Shown here: piece after piece, positions 34,281 through 42,879 of the stretch | How positions within the stretch are numbered: the stretch's first letter is position 1 | Layout: each line of letters starts with the position of its first letter | Origin: Tropicibacter oceani | GTDB taxonomy: Bacteria; Pseudomonadota; Alphaproteobacteria; Rhodobacterales; Rhodobacteraceae | Direction of reading: 5' to 3' | Length of the DNA: 49,209 nucleotides | NCBI RefSeq assembly: GCF_029958925.1 | Contig: NZ_CP124618.1 | Span: 1 to 49,209 of the forward strand | The notes under the pieces: model-generated | Databases searched by the model: none | What the model was told of the DNA's origin: nothing | Seen by the model: only the letters and a program-made list of their open reading frames with translations | Position numbers and translations under genes: made by a program

Positions 34281-35174
34281 TTATCCTTTCACGGATCCGG
34301 CGGTCAGACCGCGGATGAAATATTTGCCGGCGACGACATAGACCAGCAGCGTCGGCAGGGCGGCGATGATCGCGGCGGCCATGTCGACGTTGTATTCTTT
34401 GACGCCGGTGGTCGAATTGACGATGTTGTTCAGGGCAACGGTCACGGGCTGCGTGCCCGCCTGGCTAAAGGACACCCCGAACAGAAAGTCGTTCCAGATC
34501 TGGGTGAACTGCCAGATGACCGTGACCACGATGATCGGCAGCGACAGCGGCAGGAAGATCGACCAGAAGATCCGGAAGAACCCCGCACCATCGACCTTGG
34601 CCGCCTTTGTCAGCTCGGCCGGGATCGACACATAGTAGTTGCGGAAAAACAGCGTGGTGAAGCCCAGCCCATAGATGACATGGACAAAGATCAGCCCCGG
34701 GATGGTCCCCGCGATCCCCATCATCCCCAGCACCCGCGCCATCGGCAGCAGCACCACCTGAAACGGGATGAAGCAGCCGAACAGCATCAGCGAAAAGATG
34801 ATGTTGGCGCCGCGAAACTGCCACTGCGCCACGACATAGCCGTTCATCGCGCCCAGCAGGGTCGAAATCGCCACCGCCGGAATGGCGATCAGAACCGAGT
34901 TCCAGAAATACGGCCGCACGCCTTCGCATTGCACGCCGGTACAGGCCCCCGACCAGGCGCTGCGCCAGGCGTCAAAGGTCACCTCGCGCGGCAGCGCCAC
35001 CAGGTCGCCGGTGCGGATCTCTTCCAGGCTTTTCAGCGATGTGGTGACCATCACGAACAGCGGCATCAGGTAGAACAGGGCAAAGCTGCCCAGCAGGATG
35101 TACAGCAGCCAGCGCAGGGCGATCTTGCCACCCTGGCTTTGGGTGCGGGCCGGGGTCATGGTGAAATCAGTCAT
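34281..35174 (-). CDS. sugar ABC transporter permease 2 (MalG type)
   Basis: This 297-residue inner-membrane protein has six predicted membrane segments (first at about 24-46, LLYILLGSFALFYLMPLFV) and the EAA loop EL-TKAAKVDGAGFFRIFWSIFLPLS, which contacts the ATPase. The ending GLTAGSVKG is typical of MalG/GtsC proteins. A periplasmic loop (about 70-95) with two Cys in CTGVQCEGV could be disulfide bonded. It overlaps the first permease gene by eight bases. Confidence 0.92.
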   Translation of the reverse strand: MTDFTMTPARTQSQGGKIALRWLLYILLGSFALFYLMPLFVMVTTSLKSLEEIRTGDLVALPREVTFDAWRSAWSGACTGVQCEGVRPYFWNSVLIAIPAVAISTLLGAMNGYVVAQWQFRGANIIFSLMLFGCFIPFQVVLLPMARVLGMMGIAGTIPGLIFVHVIYGLGFTTLFFRNYYVSIPAELTKAAKVDGAGFFRIFWSIFLPLSLPIIVVTVIWQFTQIWNDFLFGVSFSQAGTQPVTVALNNIVNSTTGVKEYNVDMAAAIIAALPTLLVYVVAGKYFIRGLTAGSVKG

Positions 35175-36039
35175 CTTTGGACCTCAGCTCGGAGTACAGG
35201 TAGGGAACGACGATGGTGAAGACGACCAGCATCATGATCATGGCCGAACTGGCCGCCTGCCCGATATCGCCCCGCGAAAAGGCCATGGCATACATGTAGG
35301 TCGCCGGCAGATCGGTGGCATAGCCGGGCCCGCCCCCGGTCAGCGCGATGACCAGGTCAAAGCTTTTGATTGCCAGGTGCGACAGCACGATAAAGGCGCT
35401 CAGGAAGATCGGAGCCATCGACGGAATGATGATCGCGGTATAGACGCGCCAGGTCGGAATGCCGTCGACCTGCGCGGCCTTGATGATCTCGGTATCGACC
35501 GACCGCAGCCCCGCCAGGAACAGCGCCATCACAAAGCCCGAGCTTTGCCAGATGGCCGCGATCACGATGGTGTAGATCGCCATGTCCGGGTTCACCAGCC
35601 AGTCAAAGGTAAAGTTTTCAAACCCCCATCCGCGCACCATGGCCTCGATCCCCAGTCCGGGGTTCAGGATCCATTTCCAGGCCGTGCCGGTGACGATCAT
35701 CGACAGCGCCATGGGGTACAGATAGATGGTGCGGATCGCGCCTTCGGTGCGGATGTTCTGATCCAGCAGGATCGCCAGCACCAGCCCCAGCACCATGGCG
35801 ATCACGATGAACAGGATGCCAAAGACGAACAGGTTGCTCAGCGCCGTATCCCAGCGCGGCGAGGCAAACAGCCGTTCGTACTGGATAAACCCTTCGATCT
35901 CGTATTTCGGCAACAGGCGCGAGCGTGTCAGCGACACCCAGGCCGTCCAGGCGATGAAGCCGTAGACAAAGACCAGAACCGCGATGAACGAAGGCGCAAG
36001 AACCAGTTTCGGCGTGTTTTCTTCCAGCCACTTGGTCAT
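35167..36039 (-). CDS. sugar ABC transporter permease 1 (MalF type)
   Basis: This 290-residue inner-membrane protein has six segments (first at about 14-35) and the EAA loop EIIKAAQVDGIPTWRVYTAIIIPS. I chose ATG at 36039 because AAGGAAG lies just upstream and the N-terminus MTKWLEENTPKLV fits family length. It sits 63 bases after the binding-protein gene. Together with permease 2 it forms the heterodimeric channel of a CUT1-type importer. Confidence 0.92.
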   Translation of the reverse strand: MTKWLEENTPKLVLAPSFIAVLVFVYGFIAWTAWVSLTRSRLLPKYEIEGFIQYERLFASPRWDTALSNLFVFGILFIVIAMVLGLVLAILLDQNIRTEGAIRTIYLYPMALSMIVTGTAWKWILNPGLGIEAMVRGWGFENFTFDWLVNPDMAIYTIVIAAIWQSSGFVMALFLAGLRSVDTEIIKAAQVDGIPTWRVYTAIIIPSMAPIFLSAFIVLSHLAIKSFDLVIALTGGGPGYATDLPATYMYAMAFSRGDIGQAASSAMIMMLVVFTIVVPYLYSELRSKDD

Positions 36040-36102
36040 AGCTTCACTTCCTTTCGCGTCACTGCCCCCATGCCGCGCAGGCACGGGGGCAGGACAGTGC
36101 AT

Positions 36103-37347
36103 TTACATGCTGTTGGCGACGGCGTCGGCCAGCATCTGCACAGCCTCATCCGACGACATGTCCGAGTTGAAATGCGCGGTCACCACATCGGTGATCGCCC
36201 CGGACTGCGCGCCGCGCAGCGCCATGCCGTGGGCATAGCTGGGCAGCAGCGACCCATTGGCCGAGCTTTCGGCCATGTCCTTGGCGGACAGGTGGGCACA
36301 GCTGTCGAACTCGTCCAGCGCCACGTCGGTGCGCGCGGGGATCGACCCTTTGTTCAGGTTGAACACCTTCTGAAAGTTCTGCCCGACGATCAGCTCGGCC
36401 AGCAGGGCCTGACCGGCCTTGTTGTCGTCGCCATCGACGTCGAACATGGCAAAGCTGTCGACGTTGTACAGGAAACCGTCACCCGGAACCGAAGCGCACA
36501 GGAAATCCTCGCCCGGGACCTTGCCGGCCGCCATGAATTCGCCCTTGGCCCAGTCACCCATGATCTGGAACGCCGCTTCGCCGTTCATGACCATCGCGGT
36601 CGCCAGGTTCCAGTCACGACCGGAAAAGTTGGCGTCGACGAAACCACGCATCGTGCGCATCTGGTCGAAAACCGCCTTCATCTTGTCCGACTTCAGCACA
36701 TCCATGTCGAGATCGACAAAGGCCTTGCGGAAATCTTCGGCGCCCAGGATGCCCAGGGCAACGGCTTCGAACACGGTGGCGTCCTGCCAGGACTGGCCGC
36801 CATGCGCCAGCGGGATGAACCCTGCGGCCTGCAGCTTTTCTGCGGCGGCGTTGAATTCGTCCCAGGTGGTCGGCATCGCGATGCCGTTGGCTTCCAGAAC
36901 GTCGGCGTTTGCCCAGATCCAGTCAACGCGGTGCACGTTCACCGGCGCGGCGCACCAGGTGCCCTCGCACTTCATGTGACCGGCGATCGAGGCGGGCAGG
37001 ACATCGGCCCAGCCCTGCGCTTCGGCAACGGCGGAAATGTCGGCCAACACGCCTTCTTCGTACCATTCCTGAATGGCCGGGCCCTTCAGCTGAACGGCGG
37101 TCGGGGCGTTGCCCGACAGCACGCGGGCGCGCAGCGCGGTCATCGCGGCATCACCGCCACCGCCCGCGACCGGCATGTCGGTCCACATGCCACCCTTGGC
37201 GGCGAATTCCTCTTGCAGAACGGCGACCGACTTGGCCTCACCGCCCGACGTCCACCAGTGCAGAACCTCTGCCTTCGGCTCGGCATAAGCGGCCGAAGCG
37301 GCCAAAGCGGTGGCGCCAACCGCGCCCATAAGAACGGATTTCATCAT
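36103..37347 (-). CDS. sugar ABC transporter substrate-binding protein (glucose-type)
   Basis: This 414-residue periplasmic binding protein has a signal peptide with predicted cleavage after AAYA (about residue 22). The sequence after it, VLHWWTSGGEAKSV, with VQLKGPAIQEW, VNVHRVDWIWANADV and GDWAKGEF, resembles glucose/mannose-binding proteins of the GtsA/GltB (Pseudomonas) and Thermus glucose-binding type, so glucose or a related hexose is the likely ligand. ATG at 37347 follows GGAGG; ATG at 37344 is an alternative. It is the first gene of the operon, divergent from a two-component system, an arrangement like gts/gltR-gtrS in Pseudomonas. Confidence 0.9.
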   Translation of the reverse strand: MMKSVLMGAVGATALAASAAYAEPKAEVLHWWTSGGEAKSVAVLQEEFAAKGGMWTDMPVAGGGGDAAMTALRARVLSGNAPTAVQLKGPAIQEWYEEGVLADISAVAEAQGWADVLPASIAGHMKCEGTWCAAPVNVHRVDWIWANADVLEANGIAMPTTWDEFNAAAEKLQAAGFIPLAHGGQSWQDATVFEAVALGILGAEDFRKAFVDLDMDVLKSDKMKAVFDQMRTMRGFVDANFSGRDWNLATAMVMNGEAAFQIMGDWAKGEFMAAGKVPGEDFLCASVPGDGFLYNVDSFAMFDVDGDDNKAGQALLAELIVGQNFQKVFNLNKGSIPARTDVALDEFDSCAHLSAKDMAESSANGSLLPSYAHGMALRGAQSGAITDVVTAHFNSDMSSDEAVQMLADAVANSM

Positions 37348-37474
37348 TTGTAGTCCTCCCAAGATCTGTGCCCCTCTCGGCACGTCGTGGGGTAGTTGTG
37401 GCGGATCGCCCCCGATCCATGCAATCACGTCATGGCGGCTTTCACCCCAGCGCAGCAAGATTTTGCGCGCTTCC

Positions 37475-37520
37475 GTTACACCCTGTTACACAGGCCTCGA
37501 TTCTGTAGCCGTTTGTTACA
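37475..37520. promoter_or_regulatory. GTTACA direct repeats between the ABC operon and the two-component genes
   Basis: GTTACA-CCCT-GTTACA (37475-37490) is a perfect 10-base-period direct repeat, and a third GTTACA lies at 37515-37520, 43 bases before the response-regulator start. Such direct hexamer repeats are the usual binding pattern of OmpR/PhoB-type regulators. From memory, the same form (GTTACA-N4-GTTACA) is the K-box described for the FixL-partner regulator FxkR in Rhizobium etli. The neighbouring regulator (37563) is the first candidate ligand; the one at 44575 is the second. Confidence 0.6.
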
Positions 37521-37562
37521 TACTCGGGGCACCGCTCTGCCCCATCGCAAGGACCCGGCCCC

Positions 37563-38297
37563 ATGGCGATTCCCCGAATACTGGTCGTCGACGACGATCC
37601 GGACATGCGCCAGATGATGTGCGAATTCCTGCGCCGCAACGCCTGTATCGCCCTGCCCGCCGCCTCGGAAACCGACGTGCGCCAGCACCTGTCGGGCGGG
37701 CGGATCGACCTGATCCTGCTGGACGTGATGCTCGGCGACGAAAACGGGTTGGACATCTGCCGCAGCCTGCGCCGCGATCAGGATGTGCCGATCATCATGG
37801 TGTCGGCCCTGTCCGCCGATCACCAGCGCATGGCCGGTTACGAGGTGGGCGCCGACGACTATATCGCCAAACCCTTCAACCCCGGGTTGATGATGGCGCG
37901 GGTGCGCGCGGTGCTGTCCCGCGCCAAAAGGTCATCTTCTCTGACCTATCGCCGCCGCATCCAGACCTTTGCCTTTGGCGGTTGGGTCTATGACGGCAAA
38001 CAGGACGAAGTGCGCTCTCCGCAGGGTTACCTGGTGTCCCTGTCGCGCCGCGAAACCGGGTTGCTCAAGGTGCTTCTGGCCAATCCGCACATTCCCCTGA
38101 CCCGCGAAGAAATCGCCCTGGCGCTGGATGTGACGGGCGACCATGACAAACCCGATGCCACCGGCCGCGCCATTGACGTTCTGGTAGGACGTCTGCGCTC
38201 CAAGATCGAAGCCGACCCAAAGACGCCCGAGATGATCCGCACCGAACGCGGCGTCGGCTATGTCTTTGCCGTCGACGTCACGGCGACCGACGCGTGA
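37563..38297 (+). CDS. OmpR/PhoB-family response regulator
   Basis: This 244-residue regulator has an N-terminal receiver with acidic residues D10-D12, phosphoacceptor D54 (LILLDVML) and K103 (YIAKPF). A winged-helix DNA-binding domain (about 130-240) ends IRTERGVGYVFAVDV. ATG at 37563 is followed by a typical MAIPRILVVDDD start. It overlaps the histidine kinase gene (TGATG) and is divergent from the glucose-type importer, so it probably controls that importer in response to sugar, in the manner of GltR. GTTACA repeats in the shared promoter region are its likely sites. Confidence 0.92.
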   Translation: MAIPRILVVDDDPDMRQMMCEFLRRNACIALPAASETDVRQHLSGGRIDLILLDVMLGDENGLDICRSLRRDQDVPIIMVSALSADHQRMAGYEVGADDYIAKPFNPGLMMARVRAVLSRAKRSSSLTYRRRIQTFAFGGWVYDGKQDEVRSPQGYLVSLSRRETGLLKVLLANPHIPLTREEIALALDVTGDHDKPDATGRAIDVLVGRLRSKIEADPKTPEMIRTERGVGYVFAVDVTATDA

Positions 38298-39727
38298 TGG
38301 CTGGCGGGCTGGGGCTGCGCAGCCTTGCGACGCTTTGGGTGGTTCTGGCCATGGCGGTGGGCATGGGGTGCGCCGCGCTCTGGCTGCACTCTGCCCGCGC
38401 CTGGGACGACCACCGCGCCGCCGCCCATGCCGCCGGGCTGACGCTTTATGACGCGCTGCGCAGCGGATCGGACCCCGGCCCCCTGATCCAGATCACCCCC
38501 CTGCCCCCGGCTCAGGCGGCGCTGGCCACGGCGGGCAATTTCGAACGGCTGACCGGCAGCCCCCTGCCCGCCTATGTCACCACCCTGTCGCTGCGCGGCG
38601 CCGATGGCGGGTTGCAGATCGGCGTCGTGTCGGACGCCCTGCGCTATCCCGTCGCCGACCTTGGGCCCCAGTCCTTTTCCTCGGCCCCTGCGCAGCTGGC
38701 GGCGCTGACCCGGCTGTTTGCCACCTATTGCAGCGACCCCATCCTCTATGCCCGTTTCGGCACCGGCGATTGGCAGCGGGTGGATGGTCTGGCGCTATGG
38801 GGCTGCGGGGCCGCCCCGCGTGATCTGCGGCTTTTGGCGGTGCTTCTGGCCTTGCTGACGCTGGCGGCGCTGCTGACCCATATCGGCAACACGACCCAGG
38901 CCTTTGACGTGTTTTCCCGCGCCCTGCGCCGCCGCACCCTGGGCGGCCCCCAATCCTACGAGGCGACCGGCCCGGCCGAGCTGCGCGAGATCGTCGCCTC
39001 GGTCAACACCTTCCTTCAGGCCGAGCAGCGGCAGCTGGCCAACCGCGCCGCCGTGCTGTCCAGCGTCAGCCACGATCTGGGCACCCCCGCCACCCGGCTG
39101 CGCCTGCGCGCCGCCCTGATCCCCGATGCCGCCCTGCGCGAAAAGCTGGAAACCGATATCGACCGGATGACCGGAATCATCGAAAGCGTGCTGACCTATA
39201 CCCGCGTCGAAATGAACGCCGAACCGCCCCGCGTGCTGTCGCTGAACTCGCTGGTGGAAACCGTGGTCGCCGATTACCAGGACATCGGAAAACCGGTGTC
39301 GCTGATCCCGCCGCGCGACGTGGTGGTGACGGGCGGGCGGTCTGTCTTCATGTCGCGCCAGGGCCGCAGCCTGCTGGCCCCCGACCGCCCGGTGATCGTT
39401 TCGGGCCGCCCCGTGGCGCTGGAACGGGCGATGACCAACCTGGTCGACAACGCCCTGAAATACGGCCGCCGGGCGCGGGTCGGGCTGCGCGCCGACAGCG
39501 ATTTCGCCACCATCGTGGTCGAGGACGAAGGCGCCGAAACGACCGCCGCCCAGATCGCCGCCCTTGTCGGCCCCTACCAGCGCGGCGACAACAGCGCCTT
39601 TGTCGACGGGCATGGGCTGGGGCTGTCGATTGTCGTGACCATTGCCGCCCTGCATGGTGGCGAACTGGGGTTCGAGGACACCGCCAGCGGCCTGCGCGCC
39701 TGCCTGACGATCCGCCGCAAAAGCTAG
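38297..39727 (+). CDS. membrane sensor histidine kinase
   Basis: This 476-residue kinase has membrane segments at about 9-30 and 177-196, enclosing a periplasmic sensor region with C145 and C170 that could form a disulfide. A HAMP-like linker follows. The H-box is SSVSHDLGTPATRLRLR (H259), the N-box NLVDNALKYG and the G2 box DGHGLGLSI. The D-box is unusual, VEDEGAET rather than DNGPG, but the ATP site seems otherwise complete. ATG at 38297 overlaps the regulator stop by one base; a GTG one codon earlier is possible. Likely partner of the regulator at 37563 and sensor for the neighbouring sugar uptake genes (GtrS-like role, inferred). Confidence 0.88.
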   Translation: MAGGLGLRSLATLWVVLAMAVGMGCAALWLHSARAWDDHRAAAHAAGLTLYDALRSGSDPGPLIQITPLPPAQAALATAGNFERLTGSPLPAYVTTLSLRGADGGLQIGVVSDALRYPVADLGPQSFSSAPAQLAALTRLFATYCSDPILYARFGTGDWQRVDGLALWGCGAAPRDLRLLAVLLALLTLAALLTHIGNTTQAFDVFSRALRRRTLGGPQSYEATGPAELREIVASVNTFLQAEQRQLANRAAVLSSVSHDLGTPATRLRLRAALIPDAALREKLETDIDRMTGIIESVLTYTRVEMNAEPPRVLSLNSLVETVVADYQDIGKPVSLIPPRDVVVTGGRSVFMSRQGRSLLAPDRPVIVSGRPVALERAMTNLVDNALKYGRRARVGLRADSDFATIVVEDEGAETTAAQIAALVGPYQRGDNSAFVDGHGLGLSIVVTIAALHGGELGFEDTASGLRACLTIRRKS

Positions 39728-39728
39728 C

Positions 39729-40913
39729 TCAGGGCTGGTCCAGACCGTCAAAGGCCCCGGGCGAAAGCTCCTCCCAAAAGCGCACGATGGCCTCGGCGTT
39801 CAGGGCGGACATCCAGCCGTGCCGCTCGAAATCCTCGCGGGCACTGCCCGACAGACGCGCCATGAAAAGCCGCTTGTCCGCGTCCCTTTGGGTGGGTTTT
39901 CGGGCGGCGGCCAGATCGCGGATCCGGGCCAGCCGTTTGGCGCGGGGGGTGCTGGGTGTTGCAGGTTTCGCGGCGAAACCTCCGGTGCCGTAATCTTCCT
40001 TTAACGCGGCGGTCAGGTAGCCCACGGCATTCTTGACCCCGCCCTGCCCCGCCACGTAATCCAGCTTGCCGCGCACGTGGTCTTCGCCGTGTTCGGCGAT
40101 CCATTGCCGGGCCAGACGGTCGCTGACCCCCAGCGCCAGAAGCCGGGCGTAGACGTCACTTTTTCTTAGACCTTCGCCGTCATCGAGATCGAGAATCGCC
40201 AGCTGGGGGTTTTCGGCGATGCGAAACCGGATGTCGGTCACCGCGCGCCCCATCTTGCGGACCTCGGGGGTGACCACGATGTTCGAGGTCTTGTTGACCT
40301 CGGCCACCGCCGGTTTGATGATCTTGGCGTTCAGGTGCTTGTACACCTCGTAATAGGGGCTGTCGGCGACGCCCATCAGACGGCGGAACAGATCAAGGCT
40401 CCACCACCCCGTCGATCCGGTCCGCACAAAGCGATAACAATTTTCATACAGGGCGAGCGCATGGCCCGAGGTAAACCGCCGCTGAATGTTCAGGTTGATC
40501 AGCGCGAACACCTTTGGGTCGTGCATCTTTTCGGCCAGCGCCGGGGAATAGGCGTATTCGCAGACCCCGCCCGACAGCTTGGCGTAGGACAAAAGCGCCG
40601 AGACGCCCCATTCCTGCTGGCCCTTTTCGTCCAGCATGTCCCATTCCGCCACGGTTTCGGCCAGGCCGCGCAGAGACTGTTTCAGCGTGTCCATGTCGTT
40701 CGAGTTGTAACCGATCATCAGGCACAGGGTGCGCGCGTCGATCTGGTGGCGGCTTTGCGAGGTCAGCGTGTCATAGGCGTTCAGCAGCAGCACATTCGAC
40801 AGTTTGCGCTGCAACAGTGTCAGTTTGCCCGAGACGTGAATCGCCGCGACGTGTTTCTTGACCGCCCCGCGCCGCAGGGGGCCGCTAAGCTGATCCCTTG
40901 GGATATCGTCCAT
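39729..40913 (-). CDS. plasmid replication initiator protein (Rep_3/RepB type)
   Basis: This 394-residue initiator binds iterons at the replicon origin. ATG at 40913 is preceded by GAAAGGG; the frame stays open another 120 codons upstream into the iteron region, but that part has no start signal and was rejected. The first 230 residues match the two winged-helix layout of Rep_3 initiators: GKLTLLQRKLSNVLLLNAY, then IGYNSNDMDTLKQSLRGLAETV and WWSLDLFRRLMGV. The C-terminal third is basic (TPRAKRLARIRDLAAARK). It stands divergent from parA across a 568-base origin region with four 22-bp iterons. Assignment to the RepB rather than RepA class of Rhodobacterales plasmids is by memory. Confidence 0.85.
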   Translation of the reverse strand: MDDIPRDQLSGPLRRGAVKKHVAAIHVSGKLTLLQRKLSNVLLLNAYDTLTSQSRHQIDARTLCLMIGYNSNDMDTLKQSLRGLAETVAEWDMLDEKGQQEWGVSALLSYAKLSGGVCEYAYSPALAEKMHDPKVFALINLNIQRRFTSGHALALYENCYRFVRTGSTGWWSLDLFRRLMGVADSPYYEVYKHLNAKIIKPAVAEVNKTSNIVVTPEVRKMGRAVTDIRFRIAENPQLAILDLDDGEGLRKSDVYARLLALGVSDRLARQWIAEHGEDHVRGKLDYVAGQGGVKNAVGYLTAALKEDYGTGGFAAKPATPSTPRAKRLARIRDLAAARKPTQRDADKRLFMARLSGSAREDFERHGWMSALNAEAIVRFWEELSPGAFDGLDQP

Positions 40914-41093
40914 GGTTGCCCTTTCGCCGGGATGGCCCGGCCTTGCCTCTTGCCCCTGGATCGCGACTCGGACAGCCTGCCCCGGGTTGCGGGTATTGTC
41001 GGGCAAAAGGTATCCGCTGACAAGGGCGCGGCTGGCACCTTTGGCACATCCTGTATAAGGGTACCTGAACGGATCGGGCGCGGCGTTAAGGAA

Positions 41094-41105
41094 CCCGTTT
41101 ACGGG
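41094..41105. promoter_or_regulatory. inverted repeat sharing the iteron core
   Basis: CCCGTTTACGGG is an inverted repeat whose left arm (CCCGTTT) is the reverse complement of the AAACGGG core of the fourth iteron. Iteron replicons often place such an inverted copy in the initiator's own promoter, where Rep dimers repress transcription. It lies about 180 bases upstream of the initiator start. Confidence 0.5.
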
Positions 41106-41194
41106 ATCGGGCCAGACAGAGGGCGGGCCGATTCGCGGGATACAGGCTCTAACAGGGGCGAAACGCCCTGCCCCGAGTCGTTTTCGGGCCATTG

Positions 41195-41282
41195 CCCTGC
41201 GAATCGGTGCCCCTGGTCCTGCAAATGGGTACCCTTGCCCCCGTGAACGGGACCCCAAGCCCCTGCAAACGGGCACCCCCGG
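41195..41282 (+). repeat. four tandem 22-bp iterons
   Basis: Four head-to-tail copies with exact 22-base period start at 41195, 41217, 41239 and 41261. Examples are TCCTGCAAATGGGTACCCTT.. and CCCTGCAAACGGGCACCCCC... Consensus is CCYTGCAAAYGGGNACCCCYGC, with CTGCAAA and GGG-ACCC most conserved; the third copy is the most divergent (CCGTGAACGGG). The period of two helical turns puts all copies on one face of the DNA, as expected for initiator binding. A degenerate fifth copy may precede them at about 41173-41194. Confidence 0.8.
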
Positions 41283-41310
41283 GGGCGTAACTGCCCAAGA
41301 TGTCAGGGAA

Positions 41311-41400
41311 AATCAGAGCGTAAAGATTCTTAAAATTCATACAAAGATCTAAAACATCTGCTGTGCCGGATGTGAATGTGCTTTAATAGGGTCTGATACG
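41311..41400. other. AT-rich segment of the origin
   Basis: This stretch of about 90 bases is clearly richer in A and T than its surroundings (for example TAAAGATTCTTAAAATTCAT at 41331 region) and directly follows the iterons, which fits a duplex-unwinding element. It may also carry the parA promoter. No perfect DnaA box was seen. Confidence 0.45.
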
Positions 41401-41443
41401 ACAGGTTTGGATTCCCTGCCGCCCGTTCATGTGCCATAGTTTA

Positions 41444-41455
41444 CGCGATATCGCG
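41444..41455. promoter_or_regulatory. perfect palindrome upstream of parA (possible ParA/ParB operator)
   Basis: CGCGATATCGCG is a perfect 12-base palindrome, flanked by GTTTA on the left and GCAAAC on the right, giving a partly extended dyad. It ends 26 bases before the parA ATG. A partition operator or centromere site (parS) is the likeliest role. Confidence 0.5.
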
Positions 41456-41481
41456 GCAAACAGCGAACATGACGAGGCACC

Positions 41482-42879
41482 ATGGCACAGAAACCCGGAC
41501 CCACCGGCAAGGCGGATCTTCCCCCGTATTTCAACATCGACCCGGCGCAGGCGGCGGCCAAGCTGGCCGATCCGATCGACACCGCGCGCTTTGCCAAGGC
41601 GGCGGCCTTTGCCACGCGCGGGCGCGATGACCTGGCGCGGCGCGGCTATGCCCCCGACGGGGCCAAGCGGCTGCGGCGGTTTTCGACATGGGAGGTCTGC
41701 AAATACCTGATCCCGGTCAACAGCGCGCATCTGCGCCGCGTGCTGCGCCAGAACCCCGACCTGCCGCAAGGCGAAGGCGAAGGAGGGTCGAAATGGTTCA
41801 CCCTGGACGAGGTGATGCGCCTGCGCGAACATTTTTCCAAGGAGGGCGCCAAGGGCCGCGAATACACCCCCTGGCGCCCCGAGGGGCTGCCGGCCAAGGT
41901 GGTGGCGGTGGCGAACTTCAAGGGCGGGGTCGGCAAGACGTCGACCTGCGCGCATCTGGCGATGAGCGCGGCGCTGGACGGGTACAAGGTGCTGGTGGTC
42001 GATCTGGACAGCCAGGGGTCGATGACCTCGATCATGGGCGGCAAGGTCGAGGACGAATGGCAGACGGTGTTCCCGATGCTGGCGCGCGATTACGCCAAAC
42101 ATCTGCAGGCGGAAAATCGGGTGCGCGAGGCGGCAGCACAAATTCCTTACCAATTCGATGAGACACTGACCGCTGCGTTAGAGGTTTCGCCGCGAAACCT
42201 GGTGCAGAAAACCCATTGGCCGAACATCGATCTGATCGGCGCGCAGCTGAACCTGTACTGGGCCGAATTCCAGGTGCCGGTCTGGCGGATGCAGGCGCGG
42301 GGATGGCCGCTGTGGGATTCGCTGCTGAATGCCATGGACGAGGGCGGGATGCTGGATGACTACGATATCATCCTGCTCGATACGCCGCCGGCGCTGGGGT
42401 ATCTGACGATCAACGCGCTGTCGGCGGCGGATATTCTGCTGGTGCCTTTGGGGGCATCGTTTTTGGAGTTCGACAGTACGGGGCGGTTTTTCGACATGAT
42501 CTATTCGACCTTTGCCAGTATCGAAGAGGGCGAAAACCGCGCGCGGCGGGCCGACGGGCTGCCCGAAATGCGGTTTGAATGGGATGCGGTGCGGGCGCTG
42601 GTCACGCGCTTTGACGCCGGGCAGCAGACGGATCTGGCCAATGTCATTCAGGCCTATTTCGGCGACTTCATGACGACCTACCGACAGGAAGTGACGGCGA
42701 TGGTCGGGCAGGCAGGGGAACAGGTGTCAGGCATCTACGAGACGGATTACCGCGACTTCAACCGCGACACCTATGTGCGCGGCCGCGAGACGTTCGACCG
42801 CACCTGGGCCGAGGTCAAAGAGGTGATCCTGGGCACATGGTGGCGCGATTTGCAGATGGCACAGAAGGGGGATGAGTGA
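41482..42879 (+). CDS. parA: ParA-type partition ATPase
   Basis: This 465-residue protein has a type Ia plasmid ParA layout. An N-terminal helix-turn-helix region (about residues 55-125, FSTWEVCKYLIPVNSAHLRRVL) precedes the deviant Walker A NFKGGVGKTST (145-155), VLVVDLDSQGSM and DIILLDTPPALG. It would bind its own promoter and, with ATP, drive plasmid segregation together with ParB. It starts right after the origin palindrome at 41444-41455 and overlaps parB by one base (TGATG). Length is typical of Rhodobacterales plasmid ParA proteins. Confidence 0.93.
   Translation: MAQKPGPTGKADLPPYFNIDPAQAAAKLADPIDTARFAKAAAFATRGRDDLARRGYAPDGAKRLRRFSTWEVCKYLIPVNSAHLRRVLRQNPDLPQGEGEGGSKWFTLDEVMRLREHFSKEGAKGREYTPWRPEGLPAKVVAVANFKGGVGKTSTCAHLAMSAALDGYKVLVVDLDSQGSMTSIMGGKVEDEWQTVFPMLARDYAKHLQAENRVREAAAQIPYQFDETLTAALEVSPRNLVQKTHWPNIDLIGAQLNLYWAEFQVPVWRMQARGWPLWDSLLNAMDEGGMLDDYDIILLDTPPALGYLTINALSAADILLVPLGASFLEFDSTGRFFDMIYSTFASIEEGENRARRADGLPEMRFEWDAVRALVTRFDAGQQTDLANVIQAYFGDFMTTYRQEVTAMVGQAGEQVSGIYETDYRDFNRDTYVRGRETFDRTWAEVKEVILGTWWRDLQMAQKGDE

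Larger units (their letters stand above)
40914..41481. other. putative origin of replication and partition region (568 bases without a gene)
   Basis: This divergent intergenic region between the initiator gene and parA holds, in order: an inverted repeat CCCGTTTACGGG (41094-41105), four tandem 22-base iterons (41195-41282), an AT-richer stretch (about 41311-41400) suited to strand opening, and the perfect palindrome CGCGATATCGCG (41444-41455) just before parA. No convincing open reading frame with a ribosome site was seen in it. Confidence 0.8.

Noticed and set aside
40914..41276. N-terminal extension of the replication initiator through the iterons
   Set aside because: No start signal, translation is Arg/Gly/Pro-rich, and it would put coding sequence over the iteron array; ATG at 40913 has a good ribosome site.
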